Positions 27,441 to 36,910 of a stretch of DNA of 64,000 nt are shown here, one piece after another. A program made the translations under genes and the position numbers. Source of the DNA: JAKFWF01 sp963750535 (GTDB taxonomy: Bacteria; Pseudomonadota; Alphaproteobacteria; Rhizobiales; Hyphomicrobiaceae); assembly GCA_963750535.1 (NCBI GenBank), contig CAVVRF010000032.1, forward strand, positions 372,001 through 436,000, given 5' to 3'. A model generated the notes under the pieces. The model did no database searches, was not told where the DNA came from, and saw only the letters and a list, made by a program, of their open reading frames with translations. Every line of letters starts with the position of its first letter. Position 1 is the stretch's first letter.

Positions 27441-28640
27441 ATGGCGGTGATAAGCAGTGCGGGTGCGCGGGACAGTCAAGCGGCGGCGAAGGCGAGTCTT
27501 CTTTACCGTCCCGAGGTTCGCCAGATCATCTATCAGGTCATTCTGGTCGTCGCGCTCTTGGCGCTGTTCGGCTACATCGTCGACAATACCATCATCAATA
27601 TGCGGCGGCTCGGGATCGCCTCCGGCTTCGGGTTCTGGGACCGTACCGCTGGTTTCGATATCGCCCAGACGTTGATACCCTTCTCCGCCACGTCGAGTTA
27701 CGGCCAGGCGTTCTGGGTCAGCCTGTTGAACACCGTGCTGGTTGCCGCCATCAGTATCGTCTTCGCGACCATCATCGGGTTTGTCGTTGGTGTCGCACGT
27801 TTGTCGAACAACTGGCTGATCGCACGGCTCGGCACCATCTTCGTCGAGGCCCTGCGCAATATCCCTCTGCTGTTGCTGCTGTACTTCTGGTATTTCGCCG
27901 TCTTGAAGGCGTTGCCGCAGGCGCGTGACGCAATTCAGGTGCCCGGTGGCGGCTTTCTCAGCAATCGCGGGCTCAACCTGCCGGCACCGGTTGCCGAACC
28001 CGGCATGGGCTATGTGCTGTTGGCACTGCTGGCAGCCGTCGTCACCAGTATCGGCATCGGCATCTGGGCGAAGCGTCGACGACTGGCCACCGGCCAGCCG
28101 TTTCCAGCGGTCTGGGCGGGTCTCGGTCTGATCGTCGTCGTGCCACTGCTGGTGGCATTGATGACCGGCCGGCCGATGTCGTTCGACTATCCGGTCAAGG
28201 GTGCATTCAATTTCAGCGGCGGCTTCGTCGTAACGCCCGAGTTCATGGCGCTGCTGTTCGGCTTGAGCTTCTATACCGCGAGTTTCATCGCCGAAATCGT
28301 GCGCGCCGGCATCCTGGCGGTGACCAAGGGTCAGAAGGAAGCCGCTGCCGCGCTCGGGCTTCACCCGAGCCAGGCGTTGCGCCTGGTGGTTCTGCCGCAA
28401 GCGCTGCGGGTCATGATCCCGCCGATGACCAGTTCCTACCTCAGCCTGACGAAGAATTCGTCGCTTGGTCTCGCCATCGGCTATCCCGATCTTGTCAGTG
28501 TGACCGGTACGATCCTCAATCAGACGGGGCAGGCGGTCGAGATCATTCTGCTGACCATGGCGGTCTATCTGAGCCTCAGCCTGCTGACGTCGATGTTCAT
28601 GAACTGGTTCAACGCGCGCATCGCGCTCGTCGAGCGGTGA
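27441..28640 (+). CDS. aapQ: General L-amino-acid ABC transporter permease (first)
   Basis: A 399-residue inner-membrane permease of the HisM/GlnP type. Several hydrophobic helices are visible, starting with QVILVVALLALFGYIV. It has the typical long insert of AapQ/BztB between the first helices, and a C-terminal coupling loop EIVRAGILAVTKGQKEAAAALGL that contacts the ATPase, followed by LPQALRVMIPPMTSSYL. ATG 27441 is preferred over the TTG six bases earlier. The stop lies 11 bases before the aapM ATG. Confidence 0.94.
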   Translation: MAVISSAGARDSQAAAKASLLYRPEVRQIIYQVILVVALLALFGYIVDNTIINMRRLGIASGFGFWDRTAGFDIAQTLIPFSATSSYGQAFWVSLLNTVLVAAISIVFATIIGFVVGVARLSNNWLIARLGTIFVEALRNIPLLLLLYFWYFAVLKALPQARDAIQVPGGGFLSNRGLNLPAPVAEPGMGYVLLALLAAVVTSIGIGIWAKRRRLATGQPFPAVWAGLGLIVVVPLLVALMTGRPMSFDYPVKGAFNFSGGFVVTPEFMALLFGLSFYTASFIAEIVRAGILAVTKGQKEAAAALGLHPSQALRLVVLPQALRVMIPPMTSSYLSLTKNSSLGLAIGYPDLVSVTGTILNQTGQAVEIILLTMAVYLSLSLLTSMFMNWFNARIALVER

Positions 28641-28651
28641 GGGAAGCCCAC

Positions 28652-29773
28652 ATGGCTCACAACGAGACCACCGTATTCGCGCCGACCGAGCCGCTGCCGC
28701 CGCCGCCCAATCTGGTTGGGCCAATGGCGTGGCTACGGCAGAACCTGTTTTCGTCGATCGGCAATTCCATCCTGACGATACTTGGGGCGCTGCTCGTCTA
28801 CTACATAACCGTACCGTTCGTGCATTGGGCCTTCGTGACGGCGGTATGGTCGGGCGAGGACGGAACGGCCTGCCAAGCCGAGCATGCGGGTGCCTGCTGG
28901 CCATTCGTGATGGCCAAGTTCGGGCAATTCATGTATGGCCGCTACCCCGACGCCGAGCGCTGGCGCGTCGATCTGACGTATCTGATGGCAGTCGTCGGTA
29001 TCGTGCCGCTGATGATCCCGGCGGTACCGGCTAAGAAGTGGAACGCGGTCTATCTGTTCGTACTCTTTCCAATTGTCGCCTATTGGCTGCTGACCGGCGG
29101 CATACTTGGCATGCCGATCGTCGAGACCCAGTTCTGGGGCGGCATGCTGGTGACGCTGGTGGTGGCGACGGTCGGCATCACCATGTCGTTCCCGATCGGC
29201 ATCGCGTTGGCGCTCGGCCGGCGTTCGAAGATGCCGCTAGTCAGATGGTGCTCCGTCACCTTCATCGAATTCGTGCGTGGCGTGCCGCTGATCACCATCC
29301 TGTTCATGGCATCGGTGATGTTGCCGCTGTTCATGGCGCCGGGCACGACCATCGACAAGCTGCTGCGCGCGCTGATCGGTGTGTCGCTGTTCGCCGGTGC
29401 CTATATGGCCGAGACCGTGCGCGGCGGCCTGCAGGCGATTCCGCGCGGCCAGTATGAGGCCGCCGATGCGCTTGGGCTGTCGTATGGCAAGAAGATGGGT
29501 CTGATCGTGCTGCCGCAAGCCCTGAAGCTCTCGATACCGAACGTGGTGTCGGAGTTCATCGGGCTGTTCAAGGATACCAGCTTGGTGTTCATCGTCGGCC
29601 TGTTCGATCTGCTCGGCATCGTGCAAGCCAACCTGTCGGACGCCAAATGGTTCGCGCACTCGACGTCGATGACAGGGTACGTCTTCGCCGGCATACTGTT
29701 CTGGATATTCTGCTTTGCCATGTCGCGATACTCGCAGTTCATGGAGCGCAAGCTGAATACCGGGCACCGCTGA
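28652..29773 (+). CDS. aapM: General L-amino-acid ABC transporter permease (second)
   Basis: A 373-residue permease partner of AapQ. Visible helices include ILTILGALLVYYITVPFVHW and the C-terminal block. The coupling loop reads AETVRGGLQAIPRGQYEAADALGL, followed by LPQALKLSIPNVVSEFIGLFKDTSL. The ATG at 28652 has GGGAAG upstream; a GTG at 28637 overlapping the aapQ stop is an alternative. The operon ends at a strong bidirectional terminator 14 bases beyond the stop. Confidence 0.94.
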   Translation: MAHNETTVFAPTEPLPPPPNLVGPMAWLRQNLFSSIGNSILTILGALLVYYITVPFVHWAFVTAVWSGEDGTACQAEHAGACWPFVMAKFGQFMYGRYPDAERWRVDLTYLMAVVGIVPLMIPAVPAKKWNAVYLFVLFPIVAYWLLTGGILGMPIVETQFWGGMLVTLVVATVGITMSFPIGIALALGRRSKMPLVRWCSVTFIEFVRGVPLITILFMASVMLPLFMAPGTTIDKLLRALIGVSLFAGAYMAETVRGGLQAIPRGQYEAADALGLSYGKKMGLIVLPQALKLSIPNVVSEFIGLFKDTSLVFIVGLFDLLGIVQANLSDAKWFAHSTSMTGYVFAGILFWIFCFAMSRYSQFMERKLNTGHR

Positions 29774-29787
29774 GTTCGTCGTTCGAC

Positions 29788-29822
29788 ACAAAAATAGCGG
29801 CCGCAAGGGCCGCTATTTTTGT
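29788..29822. terminator. Bidirectional intrinsic terminator
   Basis: A perfect 15-bp stem (arms 29788-29802 and 29808-29822) with a 5-base loop GCAAG. The stem is GC-rich in the middle (AGCGGCC/GGCCGCT) and ends in A-run/T-run on either side (ACAAAAA, TTTTTGT), so it works on both strands. It separates convergent aapM and the alpha/beta hydrolase. Confidence 0.93.
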
Positions 29823-29842
29823 TTCAGGCGCTGGCACAAAAC

Positions 29843-30526
29843 CTACTTCTCCTTGGCCTTGGCGTTTGCCTTGGCGGCGAGCTCGATCGAACGGCGATCG
29901 ATGTATTCGCCGACGCTCGCCTTCAGCGCCGCGAGCTTGTCCTCGCCCTCGAAGAAGTGGTTGGCGCCGGGCACAATCTGGTGCTCGATCTTGATGCCGC
30001 GCTGGGTCTTGGTCTTGGCCGCCATTTCCGCCACCGAGGCCGATGGCACGACACGATCCCGTTCGCCGTTGATCACGAGCCCGGACGACGGGCATGGCGC
30101 CAGGAACGAGAAGTCGTAGAGGTTCGCCGGCGGCGCGACGCACACGAAGGCATCGATCTCGGGGCGGCGCATCAGCAGCTGCATTGCGATCCAGGTGCCG
30201 AACGACACGCCGACGATCCAGCAGGCGCGCGACTCCGGCTTGGCGATCTGCAGCCAGTCGAGCGCCGAGGCAGCGTCGGCAAGCTCGCCGGGGCCATTGT
30301 CGAACGTGCCCTGGCTGCGTCCGACGCCGCGGAAGTTGAAGCGCAGCACGGAGAAGCCGCGCTCGGCGAAGGCATAGTATAAATTATAGACCACCTGGTT
30401 GTTCATGGTGCCGCCGAACAGCGGATGCGGATGCAGTATCAACGCGATAGGGGCATCCGCCGACGGCTCGTGATGGTAGCGCGCCTCGAGGCGGCCGGCG
30501 GGTCCGGTAAGGATCAGTTCGGGCAT
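29843..30526 (-). CDS. Alpha/beta hydrolase (dienelactone-hydrolase-like)
   Basis: A 227-residue cytosolic hydrolase. The oxyanion/HPHPLFGG stretch near residue 33, nucleophile elbow GVSFGTW (Ser near residue 107), Asp in INGERDRVVP and His in PGANHFFEGE form the catalytic triad. This family, often labelled as alpha/beta hydrolase with HPHP motif, is common beside the suf operon in Bradyrhizobium relatives. The C-terminal tail is Ala/Lys rich (AAKANAKAKEK). It diverges from the Fe-S operon, sharing the 270-base intergenic region. Natural substrate unknown. Confidence 0.9.
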   Translation of the reverse strand: MPELILTGPAGRLEARYHHEPSADAPIALILHPHPLFGGTMNNQVVYNLYYAFAERGFSVLRFNFRGVGRSQGTFDNGPGELADAASALDWLQIAKPESRACWIVGVSFGTWIAMQLLMRRPEIDAFVCVAPPANLYDFSFLAPCPSSGLVINGERDRVVPSASVAEMAAKTKTQRGIKIEHQIVPGANHFFEGEDKLAALKASVGEYIDRRSIELAAKANAKAKEK

Positions 30527-30617
30527 TGATCGGTTGTGCTTTCTGGCTCTGGCTCGAGTTGCGATCGAAGCCGATCGATCCGGAGAGGCGACGGCATCTC
30601 ACATCCGAAGACAAATC

Positions 30618-30646
30618 TTGACTTACCGGATCGGATTTCCCATATG
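30618..30646 (+). promoter_or_regulatory. Candidate promoter of the suf operon
   Basis: TTGACT (30618-30623) and CATATG (30641-30646) separated by 17 bases resemble sigma-70 -35 and -10 elements. The iron-box-like dyad begins 11 bases downstream, where a repressor would block transcription. Confidence 0.5.
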
Positions 30647-30656
30647 TGGGTCGTGA

Positions 30657-30673
30657 ATTAGAATTGTTCGAAA
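30657..30673. promoter_or_regulatory. Irr/ICE-like iron box upstream of the suf operon
   Basis: ATTAGAATTGTTCGAAA differs by one base per half from the palindrome TTTAGAA-N3-TTCTAAA seen upstream of mbfA in this window. Irr, the iron regulator of Hyphomicrobiales, binds such elements (ICE). The position just after the candidate promoter suits repression. Confidence 0.55.
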
Positions 30674-30796
30674 GAAGCTGCGCCGTGTCATCGCGGTGCA
30701 GCTCATCGCGGCGGGTTCATAGCACGAGCCGGGGTGTGTCTTGCAAGCATTGTGACACATCTGGGCATCGCATCTGTGATTTGCAACGCCGACGGC

Positions 30797-31270
30797 ATGG
30801 AGTGTCGTAGCTTGGAGTTGAACACCCGGGGTCGTTACGCGGTCATGGCCATGACCGATCTCGCCAAGCACGCGGGCGAGGGCGCGGTTGCCCTGTCGGC
30901 GATCGCCGAGCGGCAGCAACTGTCGGCCGCCTACCTTGAGCAGATCTTCTCGCAGCTTCGCCGCGCTGGCCTCGTCGCGAGCCTCAGGGGACGCAGCGGC
31001 GGCTATCGCCTGGCGCGTCCCGCCGCCGAGATCTCGATCGCGGAGGTGATGATCGCGGTGCAGGAAGAGACGCGCATGACGCGGTGCCTCGACGTGACGG
31101 GCGACGTTGGCGGCTGCCTCGGCCAGTCGAAGTGCCTGACGCATGAGTTGTGGCACGCCCTGGGCGATCAGATCCGCTCGTTCCTGGGCGGGATCTCGCT
31201 GCAGGACGTCGTCGATCGCAAGCCGCTGCGCCTGGTGGCTTCGGGCGCGGCGCAGGTGGCGGCCGAATGA
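30797..31270 (+). CDS. iscR: Rrf2 family Fe-S-sensing regulator (IscR-like)
   Basis: A regulator of about 157 residues that likely senses Fe-S status and controls the downstream assembly operon. The winged helix is visible (TRGRYAVMAMTDLAKHAGEG, SAAYLEQIFSQLRRAGLVAS, RGRSGGYRLAR). The three cluster-binding cysteines are present with IscR-like spacing in CLDVTGDVGGCLGQSKCLTH. The family usually starts just before the GRYAV segment, so a TTG at 30812 is a good alternative to the ATG at 30797. The stop overlaps the next gene's ATG (ATGA). Confidence 0.88.
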   Translation: MECRSLELNTRGRYAVMAMTDLAKHAGEGAVALSAIAERQQLSAAYLEQIFSQLRRAGLVASLRGRSGGYRLARPAAEISIAEVMIAVQEETRMTRCLDVTGDVGGCLGQSKCLTHELWHALGDQIRSFLGGISLQDVVDRKPLRLVASGAAQVAAE

Positions 31271-32406
31271 CAGCGAGCCGCACATACCTCGACCATAACG
31301 CGACGTCGCCGCTGCGCCCGGAGGCGCGGGCGGCGATGGCCGCGGTGCTCGATGTCTGCGGCAACCCCTCCTCGGTGCATGCTGAAGGGCGGCGCGCCCG
31401 CGCGCTGATCGAGGCGTCGCGGGAAGAAGTCGCGGCGCTCGTCAATGCCAGGCCGCACGAGATCGTATTCACCAGCGGCGCCACCGAGGCCAATGCCTGG
31501 GTACTCGGCGCCGGCGGTTGGAACGTCGTGCTGGCGAGCGGCATCGAGCACGATTCAATTCGCGGTCCGCTCGCCGGGCTGAGCGCGCGACAGGTGGCGC
31601 TGGCCGCGGCTGCGACCGGCGAGGTCGATATCAATGCGATCGCCCGTCACGTGCTGATCGATGCGGCAGCAGGCGAGCGCGTTCTCGTCGTGCTGCAGAT
31701 GGCCAACAACGAGACCGGCGTGCTGCAGCCGGTCGGCGGCGCGGCAAGCCTCGCTCGAGGTTACGGTCTTTGCGTGCACACCGACGCGGTCCAGGCGGCC
31801 GGCAAGATCACGGTCGATTTCGCCGGCCTCGGTGTCGATACCATGAGCCTGTCGGCGCACAAGCTCGGCGGACCGGCCGGCGTCGGAGCGCTTGTGATCC
31901 GCGACGGGATGCGGCTTGCGAGCTTCGTCACCGGCGGTGGGCAGGAGCGGCGACGTCGGGCCGGAACCGAGAATCTGCTCGGCATCGTCGGGTTTGGCGC
32001 GGCGGCCGCAGCAGCGCGCCGTACGCTCGGCCAGATGTCGCAGGTTCGGGCGCTGCGCGATGCGCTGGAGCGCGGCATCGCCGAGGTTACGCCGGCGGCG
32101 ATGGTGATCGGCGCCGCCGCGGACCGGCTGCCCAACACATGCTGCGTGGCGCTGCCCGGTGCCGCCTCGGAGACGCAAGTGATCAAGCTCGATCTCGCCG
32201 GCATCGCGGTGAGCGCGGGCGCGGCCTGCTCGTCGGGCAAGGTAGGCGCCAGCCACGTGCTGGCGGCCATGGGGCTCGCGCCGGACATGGCGGCAAGCTC
32301 GATCCGGGTGAGCCTCGGCTGGAATTCGACGGAAGCCGACGTCGCTGCGTTCCTCGAGGCCTGGCGCGCGATCGCCCGCCGGCCGGCGGAGCGCGCTGTC
32401 GCATGA
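31267..32406 (+). CDS. Cysteine desulfurase, IscS/NifS type
   Basis: A 379-residue PLP enzyme that takes sulfur from cysteine and passes it to Fe-S scaffold proteins. It begins YLDHNATSPLRPEA, carries the PLP lysine in LSAHKLGGPAGVGAL (near residue 200) and the active-site cysteine in SAGAACSSGKVGASHVL (near residue 325). It is class I by its long cysteine loop, unlike the class II SufS later in the same operon. It is translationally coupled to the regulator (ATGA) and followed 28 bases later by sufB. Confidence 0.93.
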   Translation: MTASRTYLDHNATSPLRPEARAAMAAVLDVCGNPSSVHAEGRRARALIEASREEVAALVNARPHEIVFTSGATEANAWVLGAGGWNVVLASGIEHDSIRGPLAGLSARQVALAAAATGEVDINAIARHVLIDAAAGERVLVVLQMANNETGVLQPVGGAASLARGYGLCVHTDAVQAAGKITVDFAGLGVDTMSLSAHKLGGPAGVGALVIRDGMRLASFVTGGGQERRRRAGTENLLGIVGFGAAAAAARRTLGQMSQVRALRDALERGIAEVTPAAMVIGAAADRLPNTCCVALPGAASETQVIKLDLAGIAVSAGAACSSGKVGASHVLAAMGLAPDMAASSIRVSLGWNSTEADVAAFLEAWRAIARRPAERAVA

Positions 32407-32434
32407 CCCATTCAAGTCAAGGAGTTGAATACTG

Positions 32435-33955
<1,521 letters not shown>

Positions 33956-34281
33956 TCGATGGCCGCGGGCGCTCGACATCCCGGCCTCGATGCCGCTCGT
34001 GTGGCGCCCGCCCGGTCCGGCGCCCGGCAAGTGAGCCAATTAAGCATATCCGGGAACGACGGCGCGGCGGCGGTGACGGCAGCCGACCCTGGCGCGAGCA
34101 TCCGTTTGTCGGGTCAAGGACTTGCGATTGGCAATGAAGAAATCATCCGCGCGGCGGCAGGCAAAAAACCGCTGGAAGCGGCTGCTGGCGGGCGCGTCCG
34201 GCGGCTCGCGGCGATGGACGGAACTGGTAAATACAGTCTAGGATGGGTCATGCTGTCGCACTCGAATATGACGCTTGGGCG

Positions 34282-34311
34282 TTGGTCGATTGCAACAGTC
34301 GGGCACATTAT
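34282..34311 (+). promoter_or_regulatory. Possible internal promoter in the sufB-sufC gap
   Basis: TTGGTC (34282-34287) and CATTAT (34306-34311), 18 bases apart, lie in the otherwise featureless stretch 33956-34383 inside the suf operon. A weak match; it could drive the small gene and sufC. The rest of that stretch shows no convincing coding frame. Confidence 0.3.
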
Positions 34312-34383
34312 GAAGTCCACGAGGGTTCAATAACGGCCGAAGCGCTGGGGAGCGTGAACGGCGTAAGTCTTGCGGAGGCGACA

Positions 34384-34659
34384 ATGGCGTTACAGGTCGA
34401 GGTTCTGGAGCAGGCTTGGCTGAAGGCGGAGACGATCTGTGATCGTACGCGTTCCGAGGCCATGCGGGCTGCCGAGCGTCTGATCGATACACGCGAGAAG
34501 GCTGCTCACGGCGGTGGCAAGGACATCGTGGTCTTCCTGACCACGGTCGAGACGACCGTCGAGACGCTGCGGGCACGGCACGCGGCGGCGGAGCAGCAAG
34601 CGAACGAGCTGTTCGATCGCCTGCTTGAGGCGAAGTCACAAGGTGAGGTTCATGCTTGA
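34384..34659 (+). CDS. Small helical protein coupled to sufC
   Basis: A 91-residue acidic helical protein (MALQVEVLEQAWLKAETICD at the start) with heptad-like stretches suggesting a coiled coil, for example VETLRARHAAAEQQANELFD. The ATG has a strong GGAGG site seven bases upstream, and the stop overlaps the sufC start by eight bases, so translation is coupled. The open frame continues upstream to 34243, but those residues look non-coding. I do not recognise a family. Its place inside the Fe-S operon suggests, but does not show, a role there. Confidence 0.6.
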   Translation: MALQVEVLEQAWLKAETICDRTRSEAMRAAERLIDTREKAAHGGGKDIVVFLTTVETTVETLRARHAAAEQQANELFDRLLEAKSQGEVHA

Positions 34660-35407
34660 GATTAGGAATTTGCACGTGAAGCTCGCCGACGAGGACAAGG
34701 TGATCCTCGCCGGCCTGTCGCTGAGCGTGCCGAAGGGCGAGGTGCATGCGATCATGGGGCCGAATGGGTCGGGCAAATCGACCCTTGCCTACGTGCTCGC
34801 AGGTCGCCCGGGCTACGAGGTTACCCAGGGCGATATTCTCTGGAACGGCGAGAGCCTGCTCGAGATGAGCCCCGACGAACGGGCGGCAGCCGGCGTGTTC
34901 CTGGCCTTCCAGTATCCGATGGAGATCCCCGGCGTCGCCGGCGTCACGTTCCTGCGCACGGCGATCAATGCGGTGGCCAAGAAGCGCGGGGCCAAGGAGC
35001 TGACGACGCCCGAGTTCATGAAGCTGCTGAAGGCCAAGGGCGCCGAGCTCAGCATCGACATCGACATGCTGAAGCGGCCCGTCAATGTCGGGTTCTCGGG
35101 CGGCGAGAAGAAGCGCTCGGAAATTCTGCAGATGGCATTGCTGCAGCCGTCGCTGTGCGTGCTCGACGAGACCGACAGCGGCCTCGACATCGACGCGCTG
35201 AAGATTGTTGCCGATGGCGTCAACGCGCTGCGGTCGCCGGATCGCGCCATGCTGGTCATCACGCATTACCAGCGGCTGCTGAACCACATCGTGCCCGACA
35301 AGGTGCACGTGCTGGCGAACGGCCGGATCCAGAAATCGGGGCCGAAGGAGCTGGCCCTGGAGCTGGAAAAGTCCGGCTATGCCGACTTCAACAGCAAAGC
35401 TGCGTGA
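34652..35407 (+). CDS. sufC: Fe-S cluster assembly ATPase SufC
   Basis: A 251-residue ABC-type ATPase that powers SufBCD. It starts MLEIRNLHVKLADEDKVIL and has Walker A GPNGSGKST, signature FSGGEKKRSEILQM, Walker B CVLDETDSGLDIDALK and the switch His in VITHYQRLL; the DETDSGLD variant is typical of SufC. The start ATG 34652 with AGGTGAGG upstream fits the family; the open frame extends 9 codons further. Coupled to the preceding small gene. Confidence 0.97.
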   Translation: MLEIRNLHVKLADEDKVILAGLSLSVPKGEVHAIMGPNGSGKSTLAYVLAGRPGYEVTQGDILWNGESLLEMSPDERAAAGVFLAFQYPMEIPGVAGVTFLRTAINAVAKKRGAKELTTPEFMKLLKAKGAELSIDIDMLKRPVNVGFSGGEKKRSEILQMALLQPSLCVLDETDSGLDIDALKIVADGVNALRSPDRAMLVITHYQRLLNHIVPDKVHVLANGRIQKSGPKELALELEKSGYADFNSKAA

Positions 35408-35494
35408 TCCGGCGGGTAGCCGGGCTTTTCGATACTTATATGCGAGTGAAGGCGGTGCGGCCCGCGTGATGGTGGTCGCCCGGCAGGCAACTGG

Positions 35495-36835
35495 ATGAGC
35501 ATGACGGCAACGAAACCAGCGCTGATCAGGACGAAGGCCGAGCAGGCCCTCGTGGAGCAGTTCGATGCGGCCGCAGCCTCCCTGCCCGGGAGCCCGGCAA
35601 TCGGCGCGGCGCGACGGGCGGCGATGGCGCGGTTCGCCCAGCAGGGGCTGCCGCATCGGCGCATCGAGGAGTGGAAATATACCGACCTGCGCGCCTTGCT
35701 GCGCGAAGCCTATCCGCAGGGCCGCGGCGGCATCGCCGCCGGCCGGCCGGGCGTCGCGGCGCTCGAGGACCTGGTGCCGGGTCTGGTGCTCGGGCTCGAT
35801 GCGCACGTTCTGCTGCTGGTCGATGGCGCATTTGTCGGCGCTGCGGGAAAATCGGCCCCGGCGGGCGTCGAGTGCCAGCCGCTGGCCGACGCCCTGCGGT
35901 CGGATGGCCCGGCCTGGGTGCACGAGGCGATCGACGCGACCGTCTCCAGCAGCGACAGCGTGATCGCGCTCAACACTGCCTACATGGCGGACGGCGTGGC
36001 GCTGCGCATCGCCGACGGCGTCAAGGTCGACCGGCCGGTGCACGTGGTGCTGCTGTCGTCGGCGGCCGAGCCGCGGGCCCTTGCCACCCGGATCGTCGTC
36101 GAGGTCGGAGCCGGCGCCGAGGTCACGCTGATCGAGAGTCATTTGACCCGCGAGCGGCAGGACAACGCCGTCACCCAGATCAAGATCGGGGATGGCGCCA
36201 GGGTGGCGCACGTCAAGAACGTCGAGGTGCGGGCGCCGTCGGTCCATCTCGGCAACTGGCTGGTGCGGGTCGGCGCCAATGCGCTCTACCAGCCGTTCCA
36301 ACTCACCATCGGCACCGGCGTCGCGCGCCACGGGCTGGAGGTCAGCCTCGTCGGCGGGCATTCGCGCTTCGATCTCGCCTCGACCTTCCTCGTCGCCGGG
36401 CGCGGGCATGTCGATACGACGATGGTGGTCGATCATGTCGCGCCGCACTGTACCAGCCGCGAGCTGATCAAGGGCGTCCTCGACGGCGCCGCCCGCGGCA
36501 TCTTCCAGGGCAAGGTGATCGTCCGTCCCGGGGCGCAGAAAACCGATGGCAAGCAGATGGCGCGGGCATTGCTGTTGTCGCCCGACGCCGAGTTCGATTC
36601 CAAGCCCGAGCTCGAGATCTACGCCGATGACGTGGCCTGCGGCCACGGCTCGACATCAATGGAGCTCGACGAGGACCTGCTGTTCTATTGCCGGTCGCGC
36701 GGGATCCCGGAGAGCGAGGCGCGATTGCTGCTGGTCGAATCGTTCATGGGCGAGGCGATCGACAAGATCGGGCACGAGGGACTGCGCGAAGGTTTGCGGG
36801 CCCGGGCTCGCGGCTGGTTGCGCGACGGCGTCTAG
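35495..36835 (+). CDS. sufD: Fe-S cluster assembly protein SufD
   Basis: A 446-residue scaffold partner of SufB and SufC. Visible are the N-terminal RIEEWKYTDLRALL motif, the beta-helix core (HVKNVEVRAPSVHLGNWLVR) and the C-terminal signature KPELEIYADDVACGHGSTSM followed by FYCRSRGIPESEARLLLVESF. The conserved His in CGHG is present. It follows sufC after 87 bases and is close to sufS. Confidence 0.96.
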   Translation: MSMTATKPALIRTKAEQALVEQFDAAAASLPGSPAIGAARRAAMARFAQQGLPHRRIEEWKYTDLRALLREAYPQGRGGIAAGRPGVAALEDLVPGLVLGLDAHVLLLVDGAFVGAAGKSAPAGVECQPLADALRSDGPAWVHEAIDATVSSSDSVIALNTAYMADGVALRIADGVKVDRPVHVVLLSSAAEPRALATRIVVEVGAGAEVTLIESHLTRERQDNAVTQIKIGDGARVAHVKNVEVRAPSVHLGNWLVRVGANALYQPFQLTIGTGVARHGLEVSLVGGHSRFDLASTFLVAGRGHVDTTMVVDHVAPHCTSRELIKGVLDGAARGIFQGKVIVRPGAQKTDGKQMARALLLSPDAEFDSKPELEIYADDVACGHGSTSMELDEDLLFYCRSRGIPESEARLLLVESFMGEAIDKIGHEGLREGLRARARGWLRDGV

Positions 36836-36910
36836 GGTCGGTTGCCCGGCGGCGTCTGGATCGGGGCGCCGGAGCCGCGGTTCGATGTGAGCGCGAAAGG
36901 ACGGTTCGAG

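Noticed and set aside
30641..30733. Small RNA gene in the hydrolase-suf intergenic region
   Set aside because: Only promoter-like and iron-box-like elements are visible; no terminator hairpin follows before the regulator gene.
33956..34333. A separate gene (124 codons, plus strand) right after sufB
   Set aside because: Composition and lack of a ribosome site or motif make it unconvincing; the frame is crossed by the candidate promoter.
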